A DNA stretch of 54,327 nucleotides from Frigoribacterium sp. Leaf186 (GTDB lineage Bacteria; Actinomycetota; Actinomycetes; Actinomycetales; Microbacteriaceae), in assembly GCF_001423905.1 (NCBI RefSeq), contig NZ_LMPQ01000012.1:65046-119372 (forward strand). The letters run 5' to 3'. Made by a program: the position numbers and the translations under genes. Position 1 is the first letter of the stretch. Each line of letters begins with the position of its first letter. The notes beneath the pieces were generated by a model, which worked only from the letters and a program-made list of their open reading frames with translations, was not told the origin of the DNA and did no database searches. Shown piece after piece: positions 29,075 to 36,606 of the stretch.

Positions 29075-30169
29075 TCAGCCTCCGATGGCGCTCATGGTGC
29101 GTTCGGGTTGCACGAAGTCGGGGTCGTCGATGCCGTGCCCCGAGGGCTTGGCCCACATGGCGCCGCGCCAGGCGTCCGCCAGCTCGTCGTCGCTCGCCCC
29201 GCCGCGCAGCAGGTCGCGGAGCCCGGTCTCGCCTCCGCTGAAGAGGCAGCTGCGGATGCCCCCTTCGGCGGTCATGCGCGTGCGACGGCAGTCGGCGCAG
29301 AACGGTTCGCTGACCGAGGCGATGATGCCGACGCGGCCGGTCAGCCCGGCGTCGTCACCGCGGCCGACGGCGTCGAACAGTTCGGCGGGCGCGCCGTCGC
29401 GCTCGACGTCGGCGGGGCTGAGGTCGAAGCGGGTGGCGATCAGCGAGTGGATGTCGCGAGACGTGACGAAGGAGGCGCGGTCCCAGCTCCGGTCGGCGTC
29501 CAGGGGCATCTGCTCGATGAAACGCAGCTCGTGGCCGCCGCGCAGCGCCCAGGCGAGCAGGTCGGGTGCCTCGTGGTCGTTGACGCCCGGCAGCAGCACG
29601 GCGTTGATCTTGACCGGGGTGAGGCCGGCCGCGGCCGCGGCGTCGACCCCGGCGAGGACCTTGTCGAGGAACGGCCGTCGCGACACCTTCATGAACGTCT
29701 CGGCGTGCAGCGAGTCGAGCGACACGTTGACCCGGTCGAGCCCGGCGTCGGCGAGGGCCTGCGCCCGGTGCGCCAGGCCGATGGCGTTCGTCGTCAGCGA
29801 GACCTCGGGTCGCGGCTCGATCGCGGCGACGCGGCGCACGATGTCGATCAGGTCGGCGCGCAGCAGCGGCTCGCCGCCGGTGAACCGCACCTGGCGGACG
29901 CCGAGCGACCGCACGCCGATGCCGACCAGCCGCACGATCTCGTCGGCGTCCAGCGCCTGCTCGCGGGGCAGGGCGGGCAGACCCTCGGCCGGCATGCAGT
30001 AGGTGCAGCGCAGGTTGCACTTGTCGGTCAGTGAGACGCGCAGGTCGGTCGCGGTGCGGCCGAAGCGGTCGAGCAGTCCCGGTGCGGCATCGCTCGACGG
30101 CCGGGGCGGCAGCAGGGCGTCGGCGGAGGCCCTCCCGGGCATGGTGGGCAGTCCGAGCGAGACGGTCAT
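29075..30169 (-). CDS. moaA: GTP 3',8-cyclase
   Basis: 364 aa radical SAM enzyme. The SAM cluster is CNLRCTYC (Cys51, 55, 58). A second C-terminal 4Fe-4S site has CADC then C after about 13 residues (near 290-310). The protein ends in the conserved Gly-Gly (SAIGG) needed for GTP positioning. It catalyses the first step of molybdenum cofactor synthesis, GTP to 3',8-cyclo-GTP. The N-terminus is extended by about 35 residues before LLDRFGRTATDLRVSLTDK. It leads a moaA-moaD pair downstream of the bacteriocin transport genes, with only 9 bp between its start and the ABC ATPase stop, so read-through from the bacteriocin operon is possible. Confidence 0.95.
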   Translation of the reverse strand: MTVSLGLPTMPGRASADALLPPRPSSDAAPGLLDRFGRTATDLRVSLTDKCNLRCTYCMPAEGLPALPREQALDADEIVRLVGIGVRSLGVRQVRFTGGEPLLRADLIDIVRRVAAIEPRPEVSLTTNAIGLAHRAQALADAGLDRVNVSLDSLHAETFMKVSRRPFLDKVLAGVDAAAAAGLTPVKINAVLLPGVNDHEAPDLLAWALRGGHELRFIEQMPLDADRSWDRASFVTSRDIHSLIATRFDLSPADVERDGAPAELFDAVGRGDDAGLTGRVGIIASVSEPFCADCRRTRMTAEGGIRSCLFSGGETGLRDLLRGGASDDELADAWRGAMWAKPSGHGIDDPDFVQPERTMSAIGG

Positions 30170-30178
30170 CTGTCGAGG

Positions 30179-30904
30179 TTAAGCCCGCGGGGCCGTGCGC
30201 GCGGTGTCCGTGGCTGGCGACCCGCGCCTCCGTTCGTTCCGTGGCGCACCGTCGCCCGGCCGCGACGGGTCGAGGACGGCGTCGCACCAGCCGACGACCA
30301 CCGGGTCGTGCGTGGCGACGACGACGGTCGTGCCGGCGTCGCGCAGCGTCGCCAGGGCGGCGAGCGCGAGGCCGCGGGCCCGGTCGTCGAGTGCCGAGGT
30401 GGGCTCGTCGGCGACGACCAGGCGGGGCTGCTGCGCGACGAGGCGGGCCAGGCCGACCCGCTGCTGCTCGCCCCCGCTCAGCGGCCCGACGCGGCTGCCC
30501 GCCCGGTCGTCGAGGTCGAGCATCGTCAGGGCCCGGTGCACGGCCGCGGCGCGGGCCCGTCGCGAGAGGCCGGCGGGCCGGACGACCCCGACGTTCTGGG
30601 TGACGGTCCAATCGGGCACGAGGGTGCCGCGCTGCAGCAGCACGCCGCAGGTGGTGCGGAGGTACGCCCGCAGCCGGGCCCGCCCGAGCGAGGTCACGTC
30701 GGTGCCGCCGAACGTCACGCGTCCCTCGTCGGGTGCGCGGAGGCCGGCGAGGCACGCCAGCAGGGTGGACTTGCCGCTGCCGTTCGGCCCGACGACGGCC
30801 AGCGTCGAGCCCCGGTCGAGCGTCGTCGAGACGCCCGTCCAGAGCGGGCGTCCGTCCAGGGTGATGCCGAGCCGGTGGACGGCCAGTCGGTCGATGTCGG
30901 TCAT
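30179..30904 (-). CDS. ABC transporter ATP-binding protein of the lactococcin-972-type cassette
   Basis: 241 aa single ABC ATPase. Walker A is VVGPNGSGKST, the Q-loop region GVLLQRGTLVPDW, the signature LSGGEQQRVGLARL, Walker B LVVADEPTSALD and the switch His VVATHDP. The arrangement resembles MacB/LolD-type ATPases that pair with large eight-TM permeases. Its ATG overlaps the stop of the upstream membrane protein (ATGA), so the two form one unit. It likely energises export of, or self-protection from, the bacteriocin. The C-terminal 30 residues (after LDPSRPGDG) are a disordered Arg-rich tail. Confidence 0.85.
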   Translation of the reverse strand: MTDIDRLAVHRLGITLDGRPLWTGVSTTLDRGSTLAVVGPNGSGKSTLLACLAGLRAPDEGRVTFGGTDVTSLGRARLRAYLRTTCGVLLQRGTLVPDWTVTQNVGVVRPAGLSRRARAAAVHRALTMLDLDDRAGSRVGPLSGGEQQRVGLARLVAQQPRLVVADEPTSALDDRARGLALAALATLRDAGTTVVVATHDPVVVGWCDAVLDPSRPGDGAPRNERRRGSPATDTARTAPRA

Positions 30905-32934
30905 TCGTCTTCTCTCGGGGTCAGGAGGCGCGGGCGGCGTGCCCACGCGCGTCGCGTCCACGACAGGGTCGCGAATCGCGTGGTGAGGTCGGTCGTCGCC
31001 AGGCCCAGGACGAGCAGGGCCGCCGCCGCCGGGGCCAGGGGGATGACCACGAAGGCGGTGGGGACCACCGCGACCGCCACGAGGGCCGCCGTGGCGGTGA
31101 GGGCGGCACCGACGGCGAGGTCGGCCGTGGCGGCCCGCCCGGGGCGGCGTCCGGCGAGGGCGAGGGCGTCGGCCAGCGGACGTCGCCGGGCCGCCGTGGC
31201 CAGGGCCGTGGTGACGGTGCCGAGCACGAGCACGAGTCCCGTCGTCGAGGCGACCACCACCGCGAGCAGGGTCTCCCGCCGGCTCGCTCGCCGGACCTCC
31301 TGCTGATCGTCGGAGACGTTCTTCCAGGCGGAGACCAGCCCGCCGACCCCGGCCCGGGCGAGGTCGCGCTCGACGGCACGGGGGTCGTCGAAGCCGATCC
31401 AGCCGTTTGAGGCCGAGACCGCGAGCATCTCGTCGGGCACGAGGTCCAGGGGCAACTCGGCCTCGACTCGGACCGGCACGTCGATGCCGAAGGGGCCCGA
31501 GGTGACGGGGCTCACCGGGGGCTCGTCCCCGGGCAGGTCGCGGAAGACGTACCGTCGGGGAGGTCCGGCCTGCCCGTCGACCGCCCAGTGCGTGTCGAGG
31601 ACGAGGTCCAGCTCGGCCCGCGCCGATTCGCGATCGACGGGCCGGGCGTCGACGCGCACGAGAGGGGTGTCGGGGTCGGTGCCGGCGGTCGTGCGCGGCG
31701 GCGCCAGGTGGAGCACCGTGCCGGGGACGATGGTGGGGTCGGCCAGCCGGGCGTGCCCGGTCGCGAGGTGGTGGCGCGCGATCGGGCCGAGCTGCTGCGG
31801 GAACTCCTCCTCGGTGGCGCCGGCGACCCCGACCCACATCGACCACCACCGCGAGGCGTCGGGGTCGGCCGCCACCGTCCGTTCGACCTGCCGCGTCGCG
31901 TCGTGGGCGGTCGTGGCGACGCCGACGCCCGCGACGACGACCAGGACCAGGCCGACGTGCAGGGCGATCGGCAGCGCCTCGCGACGGAGGGTGTCGAGAC
32001 GACCGACCGTGGTCGCCACCAGACGCCGTGGCGCGGCGGCGGGCAGCGTGAGCAGGTGGACGGCCAGCACCCCGGCCGTCGTGACGGCGGCGAGGGCAGA
32101 CCACAGGGGCAGCACCACCTCGGGTCGCCGGTGGTCGGCTACCACGACCCAGGCTCCGAGGACGACGCCGGTGGCCACCAGCAGCACGGCGCCGGTCAGG
32201 ACGGCGACGGGTGCCAGGTCGCGTCCCCGGGAGCGCCACGAGGGCCAGCCGACCACGGTGCGGAGTGCGGTGGACGCTCGCCGTCGGTGCCCTTGGCGGG
32301 CGGCCGTCGCGAGCAGCAGGACGGCGACGCCCACGGCGACGAGTGCGACGGGCCTGCTGCGCAGGACGGCGGGCACCGTCCCGGCCAGGGACTGCCGTGC
32401 GTCCTGCGGCGCGAACCCGGCGCCGTCGAGGCGGTCGAGCAGGCTCGTGTAGTCGGCACCCGTGGCGTCGGTCATGTACGAGCCCCGCAGCTCGCGGCCT
32501 CTGAGGTCGGCGCCAGGGTGCACGACGTGCGACAACCACGGCGTGACGGGCTGCTCGACGGCACCCCGGAGCGGGTACACGTGCGTCACGGTCTCGGGGG
32601 CCCACGGGTCGGCCTCGACGTGGGCGAGGTCGACGCCGAGTTCGTCGGCCACCCGGCCCAGGGTGGCGACGGGGTCGGGGTCGACGGTGGGGGGTGGTAC
32701 GGCGGCCAGCACGAAGGCGTTGCCGAGGGGGCGCGACCCGAACGCCTCGCTCTCGGCGAGGGCGTGGAGCCCCACGACGGCCGCCGCGGCGACCGCCGCC
32801 ACGACCCCGAGGGCGGTCGTGACGGCGAGCCGCGTGCTCAGCGGACGTTCCAGAACGCGGTGTTGCCGCTGGAGGTCTTGGCGCGGGTCGCGACCGCGAG
32901 GTAGCCCGGTGCCCTCCACCCCGACGTGACGCAT
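30901..32934 (-). CDS. Bacteriocin-associated integral membrane protein (DUF1430-like)
   Basis: Up to 677 aa with about eight hydrophobic helices in the pattern 1-4-3: one at about 33-56, a roughly 150-residue external domain, four helices, a second external domain of about 220 residues, then the last helices (LLAVVVASTTGLVLVLGTV onward). This layout matches the bacteriocin-associated integral membrane proteins found beside lactococcin-972 genes. The start is uncertain. ATG 32934 overlaps the bacteriocin gene by 97 bp and gives an atypical N-terminus. A CTG at 32841, overlapping the bacteriocin stop as CTGA, would give 647 aa beginning just before helix one. It probably forms the transporter or immunity complex with the ABC ATPase. 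Confidence 0.72.
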   Translation of the reverse strand: MRHVGVEGTGLPRGRDPRQDLQRQHRVLERPLSTRLAVTTALGVVAAVAAAAVVGLHALAESEAFGSRPLGNAFVLAAVPPPTVDPDPVATLGRVADELGVDLAHVEADPWAPETVTHVYPLRGAVEQPVTPWLSHVVHPGADLRGRELRGSYMTDATGADYTSLLDRLDGAGFAPQDARQSLAGTVPAVLRSRPVALVAVGVAVLLLATAARQGHRRRASTALRTVVGWPSWRSRGRDLAPVAVLTGAVLLVATGVVLGAWVVVADHRRPEVVLPLWSALAAVTTAGVLAVHLLTLPAAAPRRLVATTVGRLDTLRREALPIALHVGLVLVVVAGVGVATTAHDATRQVERTVAADPDASRWWSMWVGVAGATEEEFPQQLGPIARHHLATGHARLADPTIVPGTVLHLAPPRTTAGTDPDTPLVRVDARPVDRESARAELDLVLDTHWAVDGQAGPPRRYVFRDLPGDEPPVSPVTSGPFGIDVPVRVEAELPLDLVPDEMLAVSASNGWIGFDDPRAVERDLARAGVGGLVSAWKNVSDDQQEVRRASRRETLLAVVVASTTGLVLVLGTVTTALATAARRRPLADALALAGRRPGRAATADLAVGAALTATAALVAVAVVPTAFVVIPLAPAAAALLVLGLATTDLTTRFATLSWTRRAWARRPRLLTPREDE

Positions 32935-33257
32935 CGGCCATCACGCGCGCAGGCCGTGGCGCTGTGCTGACGCGAGGCGTGCTGGTACTTCGAGTACACC
33001 GTCGAGTTCGTGACGCCGTACTGCCAGTACCCGCCCCCGACGTACCCGGAGCCGCGGGTCGACGGGCCGTCGGCCGGGGCGGAGCCCGACGCGGCCGCCT
33101 CGTCCGAGGCCGAGGAGGCCGAGGAGGCAGCCGCCGGTGCGGGGGCCGCCGCCGTGGCCGGCGCGACACCGACGCCGAGCAACGCGGCGGCGACGGCGAG
33201 GCTCGCGGCCGTGGCCGACAGGCGACGGACCACAGGCGAGTCGAAAGGTGTGGACAT
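32838..33257 (-). CDS. Lactococcin-972-family bacteriocin precursor
   Basis: 139 aa secreted precursor. The Sec signal peptide (1 to about 37, RRLSATAASLAVAAALLGVG ending ATAAA) is followed by an Ala/Ser/Asp-rich spacer (38-68) and a C-terminal domain matching lactococcin 972 (PF09683): GGYWQYGVTNSTVYSKYQH, SRQHSATA, and an aromatic end FWNVR. Lactococcin 972 binds lipid II and blocks septum formation. Unlike the lactococcal peptide, this one has two cysteines (103 and 109, CARDGRC) that could form a disulfide. The start at 33257 is supported by the signal peptide; the leader carries a purine-rich site and a perfect hairpin. Genes for a membrane protein and an ABC ATPase follow. Confidence 0.88.
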   Translation of the reverse strand: MSTPFDSPVVRRLSATAASLAVAAALLGVGVAPATAAAPAPAAASSASSASDEAAASGSAPADGPSTRGSGYVGGGYWQYGVTNSTVYSKYQHASRQHSATACARDGRCVTSGWRAPGYLAVATRAKTSSGNTAFWNVR

Positions 33258-33276
33258 GCTCTCTCTTCTTTCTTCA

Positions 33277-33301
33277 TGATCGTCCGTCCGTCGGACGATC
33301 A
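33277..33301. promoter_or_regulatory. Perfect palindromic operator or leader hairpin of the bacteriocin gene
   Basis: TGATCGTCCG (33277-33286) and CGGACGATCA (33292-33301) form 10-bp perfect arms around a 5-nt loop, ending 19 bp before the bacteriocin ATG. It could be a repressor operator or an RNA hairpin near the ribosome-binding site. Between it and 33430 the DNA is clearly richer in A+T than the rest of the window, marking the promoter region shared with the divergent regulator. I could not place -35/-10 elements with confidence. Confidence 0.5.
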
Positions 33302-33429
33302 CATGACGATGGCATTAAAAACGACTCATGGCAATACGACTGTTCGCATGCAGAATCCATGATCCCGATATCCGATAACACGAATGGTCCGCTCGTCGCG
33401 TGACGCAAGCGACACCGCCTTTGCGGAGC

Positions 33430-33435
33430 TAGGGT
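33430..33435 (+). promoter_or_regulatory. -10 box of the leaderless HTH-Mop regulator gene
   Basis: TAGGGT (TANNNT) ends 7 nt before ATG 33443; no Shine-Dalgarno is seen. Confidence 0.5.
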
Positions 33436-33442
33436 GGGCTGC

Positions 33443-33847
33443 ATGTCGCAGATACGGATCAAGGACGCCGCGGCCTTCCTCGGCGTCAGTGACGACACCG
33501 TCCGGCGCTGGGTCGACCTGGGTCTGCTCGCGAGCGAGAAGGACGCGGCCGGCCGGGGTGTCGTCGACGGTCTGTCCCTCGCCCGCCTCGCCCGCGAGAA
33601 CGCCGTGCTGCCGGCCGACCCGTCCGAGATCGGCCGCTCGGCACGCAACCGGCTCGTCGGCATCGTCACCGAGGTCACCGCCGACCGCGTGATGGCCCAG
33701 GTCGAGCTGCAGTGCGGACCGCACCGCATCGTCTCGCTGATGAGCAGCGAAGCCGTCCGCGAGCTGGGGCTCGAGCCCGGCTCCGTGGCCGTTGCCGTCG
33801 TGAAGGCCACGACCGTCATCATCGAGACCCCCGGCGGGAAGGCCTGA
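33443..33847 (+). CDS. HTH-Mop (TOBE) molybdate-responsive regulator or molybdate-binding protein
   Basis: 134 aa. The N-terminus is a MerR/excisionase-like helix-turn-helix (IKDAAAFLGVSDDTVRRWVD, 6-25), joined to a C-terminal Mop/TOBE domain (SARNRLVGIVTEVTADRVMA to VVKATTVIIET, about 65-131) that binds molybdate oxyanion in oligomers. This fusion replaces classical ModE in many actinobacteria. It lies 3 bp upstream of modA and is co-transcribed with modABC, suggesting Mo-dependent autoregulation of uptake. The promoter region is shared with the divergent bacteriocin gene. Confidence 0.85.
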   Translation: MSQIRIKDAAAFLGVSDDTVRRWVDLGLLASEKDAAGRGVVDGLSLARLARENAVLPADPSEIGRSARNRLVGIVTEVTADRVMAQVELQCGPHRIVSLMSSEAVRELGLEPGSVAVAVVKATTVIIETPGGKA

Positions 33848-33850
33848 CCC

Positions 33851-34666
33851 ATGAGAAGAACCCCCACGATCGTCGTGGCGCTCGCCGGAACCGTCGCGCT
33901 GGCGACCTCGCTCGCCCTGGCGGGGTGCTCGGGCGCGACCGTCGACCCGGCGACCAGCGCGACCCCGACGGCGTCCGGCTCGGCGCTCGACGGGTCGATC
34001 ACCGTCTACGCCGCTGCGTCGCTCACCACGACGTTCACCGAGCTGGCCGACGAGTTCGAGAGGGCCAATCCCGGCACGACGGTCGAGCTGACCTTCGCGG
34101 GCTCGTCCGACCTCGTCACGCAGATCACCGAGGGCGCCCCCGCGGAAGTCTTCGCCTCGGCCGACGAGAAGAACATGGCCAAGCTGACCGACGCCGGCCT
34201 CGTCGAGTCGTCGGCACCCGAGGACTTCGCGACCAACGTCCTCACCATCGCCGTGCCTCCGTCGAACCCGGCCGGCGTCACCGACTTCGCCGACCTCGCG
34301 AAGCCCGGGGTGAAGACCGTGATCTGCGCGGCCCAGGTGCCCTGCGGGGCGGCGACGGTCACGGTCGAGCAGGCCACGGGCGTCACGATCTCGCCGGTCA
34401 GCGAGGAGTCCTCGGTCACCGACGTGCTCGGCAAGGTCACCTCGGGTGAGGCCGACGCCGGGCTGGTCTACGTGACCGACGTCGAGGCCGCCGGCGACGG
34501 CGTCGAGGGCATCGACTTCGCCGAGGCGGACCAGGCGGTCAACACGTATCCCATCGCCCCCGTGGCCGACACGGCGAACCCGGCGGTGGCCGAGGCGTTC
34601 GTCGCCTTCGTCACCGGCGAGGTCGGGCAGCGCGTGCTGCAGGACGCGGGCTTCGGCACACCGTGA
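33851..34666 (+). CDS. modA: Molybdate-binding lipoprotein
   Basis: 271 aa. The lipoprotein signal peptide ends in lipobox LAGC (Cys26), followed by a Thr/Ser/Ala linker. The ModA fold has the typical [43 protein letters not shown], a central [15 protein letters not shown], and [10 protein letters not shown]. It captures molybdate outside the membrane for ModBC. The stop overlaps the modB GTG by 4 bp. Confidence 0.95.
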   Translation: MRRTPTIVVALAGTVALATSLALAGCSGATVDPATSATPTASGSALDGSITVYAAASLTTTFTELADEFERANPGTTVELTFAGSSDLVTQITEGAPAEVFASADEKNMAKLTDAGLVESSAPEDFATNVLTIAVPPSNPAGVTDFADLAKPGVKTVICAAQVPCGAATVTVEQATGVTISPVSEESSVTDVLGKVTSGEADAGLVYVTDVEAAGDGVEGIDFAEADQAVNTYPIAPVADTANPAVAEAFVAFVTGEVGQRVLQDAGFGTP

Positions 34667-35508
34667 GGTCGGTCCCGGCCTGGGTCGTGGTCGTCGCCGC
34701 GCTCGGCGCCGCATTCGTGCTGTTGCCCCTCGTCGCCATGGTGTCGCGGGTGGACTGGCCCGAGTTCGTGCCGCTCGTCACGTCCGAGTCGTCGGTCGAC
34801 GCGTTCTGGCTGAGCCTGCGGACGTCGGTCTCGGCGACCCTGATCTGCGTCGTGCTCGGGGTGCCCATGGCGGTGGTGCTGGCGCGCACCGAGTTCTGGG
34901 GCCAGAAGGTGCTGCGGTCGCTCGTGCTGCTGCCGCTCGTGCTGCCGCCCGTCGTCGGCGGCATCGCGCTGCTCTACACCTTCGGCCGTCGCGGCCTGCT
35001 CGGGCAGGCGTTCGAGGCGCTCGGCGTGACGATCGCGTTCTCGACCACGGCGGTCGTGCTGGCCCAGGCGTTCGTCGCCCTGCCGTTCCTGGTGCTGAGC
35101 CTCGAGGGTGCCCTGCGCACGGTGGGGACCCGCTACGAGGCCGTCGCGGCGACCCTCGGGGCCCGGCCCACGACCGTGTTGCGCCGGGTCACCCTGCCGC
35201 TCGTGCTGCCCGCCCTCGTCTCGGGGGCCGTGCTGTCGTTCGCCCGGGCCCTCGGCGAGTTCGGCGCCACTCTCACCTTCGCCGGGTCGTTGCAGGGCGT
35301 CACGCGGACCCTGCCGCTCGAGATCTACCTGCAGCGCGAGACCGACCCCGACGCGGCCGTGGCGTTGTCGCTCGTGCTCGTCGTCGTGGCGGTCGTCGTG
35401 GTCGCACTCGCGCACCAGGCCGGGCAGGCGGGCGACCCGGCCCTCCGGCCGCGGGCCCCGCAGCTCCCGGCCCTCCGGCCGCAGGCCACGAGGAGGCGCG
35501 GGTCGTGA
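34663..35508 (+). CDS. modB: Molybdate ABC transporter permease
   Basis: 281 aa permease with about six helices. The cytoplasmic coupling (EAA) loop reads [20 protein letters not shown], then [32 protein letters not shown], the classic ModB motif. The GTG start overlaps modA (GTGA), and the stop overlaps the modC GTG. The C-terminal 25 residues are a Pro/Arg tail with a PALRP duplication. Its DNA includes AGGAGGCGCG (35491-35500), so a copy of the dispersed 9-mer doubles as the modC Shine-Dalgarno. Confidence 0.93.
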   Translation: MRSVPAWVVVVAALGAAFVLLPLVAMVSRVDWPEFVPLVTSESSVDAFWLSLRTSVSATLICVVLGVPMAVVLARTEFWGQKVLRSLVLLPLVLPPVVGGIALLYTFGRRGLLGQAFEALGVTIAFSTTAVVLAQAFVALPFLVLSLEGALRTVGTRYEAVAATLGARPTTVLRRVTLPLVLPALVSGAVLSFARALGEFGATLTFAGSLQGVTRTLPLEIYLQRETDPDAAVALSLVLVVVAVVVVALAHQAGQAGDPALRPRAPQLPALRPQATRRRGS

Positions 35509-36569
35509 CCCTCGAGTTCGCCGCGGTCGTCGAGTCCCGCGGCTTCGACGTGCAGCTGACCGTCGCCGAGGGGGAGACCCTGGCCGTCCTCGGTCCGAAC
35601 GGTGCCGGCAAGTCGACGCTCCTGGCCCTGATCGCCGGCCTGCTGCGACCCGACCACGGCACGGCCCGGTTGGCCGGCCGCGTGCTGTTCGACGTCGACG
35701 TCCACGGGCGCGGCCCCGCCCTGCGGCCGCACGAGCGGGGCGTCTCGATGCTCGCGCAGGACGCCCTGCTCTTCCCCCACCTCAGCGCCCTCGACAACGT
35801 CGCGTTCGGCCCGCGCAGCGCGGGGGTCACGCGTCGTGAGGCCGACCGGCGAGCCGGCGACTGGCTCGCGCGGGTCGACGCCACGGACCTCGCCGGTCGT
35901 CGACCGGCGCAGCTCTCGGGCGGTCAGTCGCAGCGCATCGCCGTCGCCCGCGCCCTGGCGGCCGACCCCGACCTGCTCTTGCTCGACGAGCCGATGGCCG
36001 CCCTCGACGTGTCGGTCGCGCCCGCCCTGCGACGGACGCTGCGCGACGTCCTCGCCGACCGTACGGCGATCGTCGTCACGCACGACGTCCTCGACGCCTT
36101 CACGCTGGCCGACCGCGTCGTCGTGCTCGAGGGCGGCCGGGTCGTCGACGCCGGCCCCACCCGTGCCGTGCTCGAACGCCCCACCACGCCGTTCGCCGCC
36201 GGGCTCGCGGCGCTGAACCTGCTGACCGGCACGGCGGCCGGTGGTGACGGCGGGGTCCGGCTCGTCGACGGCACCGTCGTGGACGCTCGCGCCGTCGACG
36301 CGCTCGTGGCGGGTGCGGCCGCCGCGGTGGCCGTCCGGCCGAGTGCCGTGCGGGTGACGACCGGCGTGACCGGGGGCCGGGCGTCGACCGAGAACGTCCT
36401 CGACGTGGTCGTCACCGACCTCGAACCCCGCGGCGACCTCGTCCGCGTCCGGGCGGGCGAGGTGTCGGCCGACGTCCCGCCGGGCGACGTCGCGGCCCTC
36501 GACCTCGCGCCGGGCACCCCGGTCCGCTTCTCGTTCGACCCCGACGATGCCGTCGCCTACCCCCTCTGA
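35505..36569 (+). CDS. modC: Molybdate ABC transporter ATP-binding protein
   Basis: 354 aa. The ABC domain has Walker [12 protein letters not shown], the signature [14 protein letters not shown], Walker [14 protein letters not shown] and the switch His VVTHD. A C-terminal TOBE/Mop-like domain ([21 protein letters not shown]) binds molybdate and may regulate transport. It powers ModB. The start is GTG 35505, overlapping the modB stop. It ends 37 bp before a convergent glycosyltransferase. Confidence 0.94.
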   Translation: MTLEFAAVVESRGFDVQLTVAEGETLAVLGPNGAGKSTLLALIAGLLRPDHGTARLAGRVLFDVDVHGRGPALRPHERGVSMLAQDALLFPHLSALDNVAFGPRSAGVTRREADRRAGDWLARVDATDLAGRRPAQLSGGQSQRIAVARALAADPDLLLLDEPMAALDVSVAPALRRTLRDVLADRTAIVVTHDVLDAFTLADRVVVLEGGRVVDAGPTRAVLERPTTPFAAGLAALNLLTGTAAGGDGGVRLVDGTVVDARAVDALVAGAAAAVAVRPSAVRVTTGVTGGRASTENVLDVVVTDLEPRGDLVRVRAGEVSADVPPGDVAALDLAPGTPVRFSFDPDDAVAYPL

Positions 36570-36580
36570 GGGCAGGCCTG

Positions 36581-36594
36581 GGGCCGCACGGCCC
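36581..36594. terminator. Short hairpin between convergent modC and the GT87-like gene
   Basis: GGGCCG and CGGCCC form a 6-bp stem with a 2-nt loop in the 37-bp gap between the two stop codons. Confidence 0.4.
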
Positions 36595-36606
36595 GCGTCC
36601 GAGGCG

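Noticed and set aside
30179-33277. 1032-codon open frame whose end is the ABC ATPase
   Set aside because: Only the last 241 codons (from 30904) have ABC motifs. The upstream part is an Arg/Pro-rich shadow of the membrane protein and bacteriocin genes.
33258-33442. Riboswitch (for example a Moco or other leader RNA) in the gap between bacteriocin and regulator
   Set aside because: Only one simple hairpin is present and it belongs to the bacteriocin side. The regulator gene appears leaderless, leaving no room for a leader RNA.
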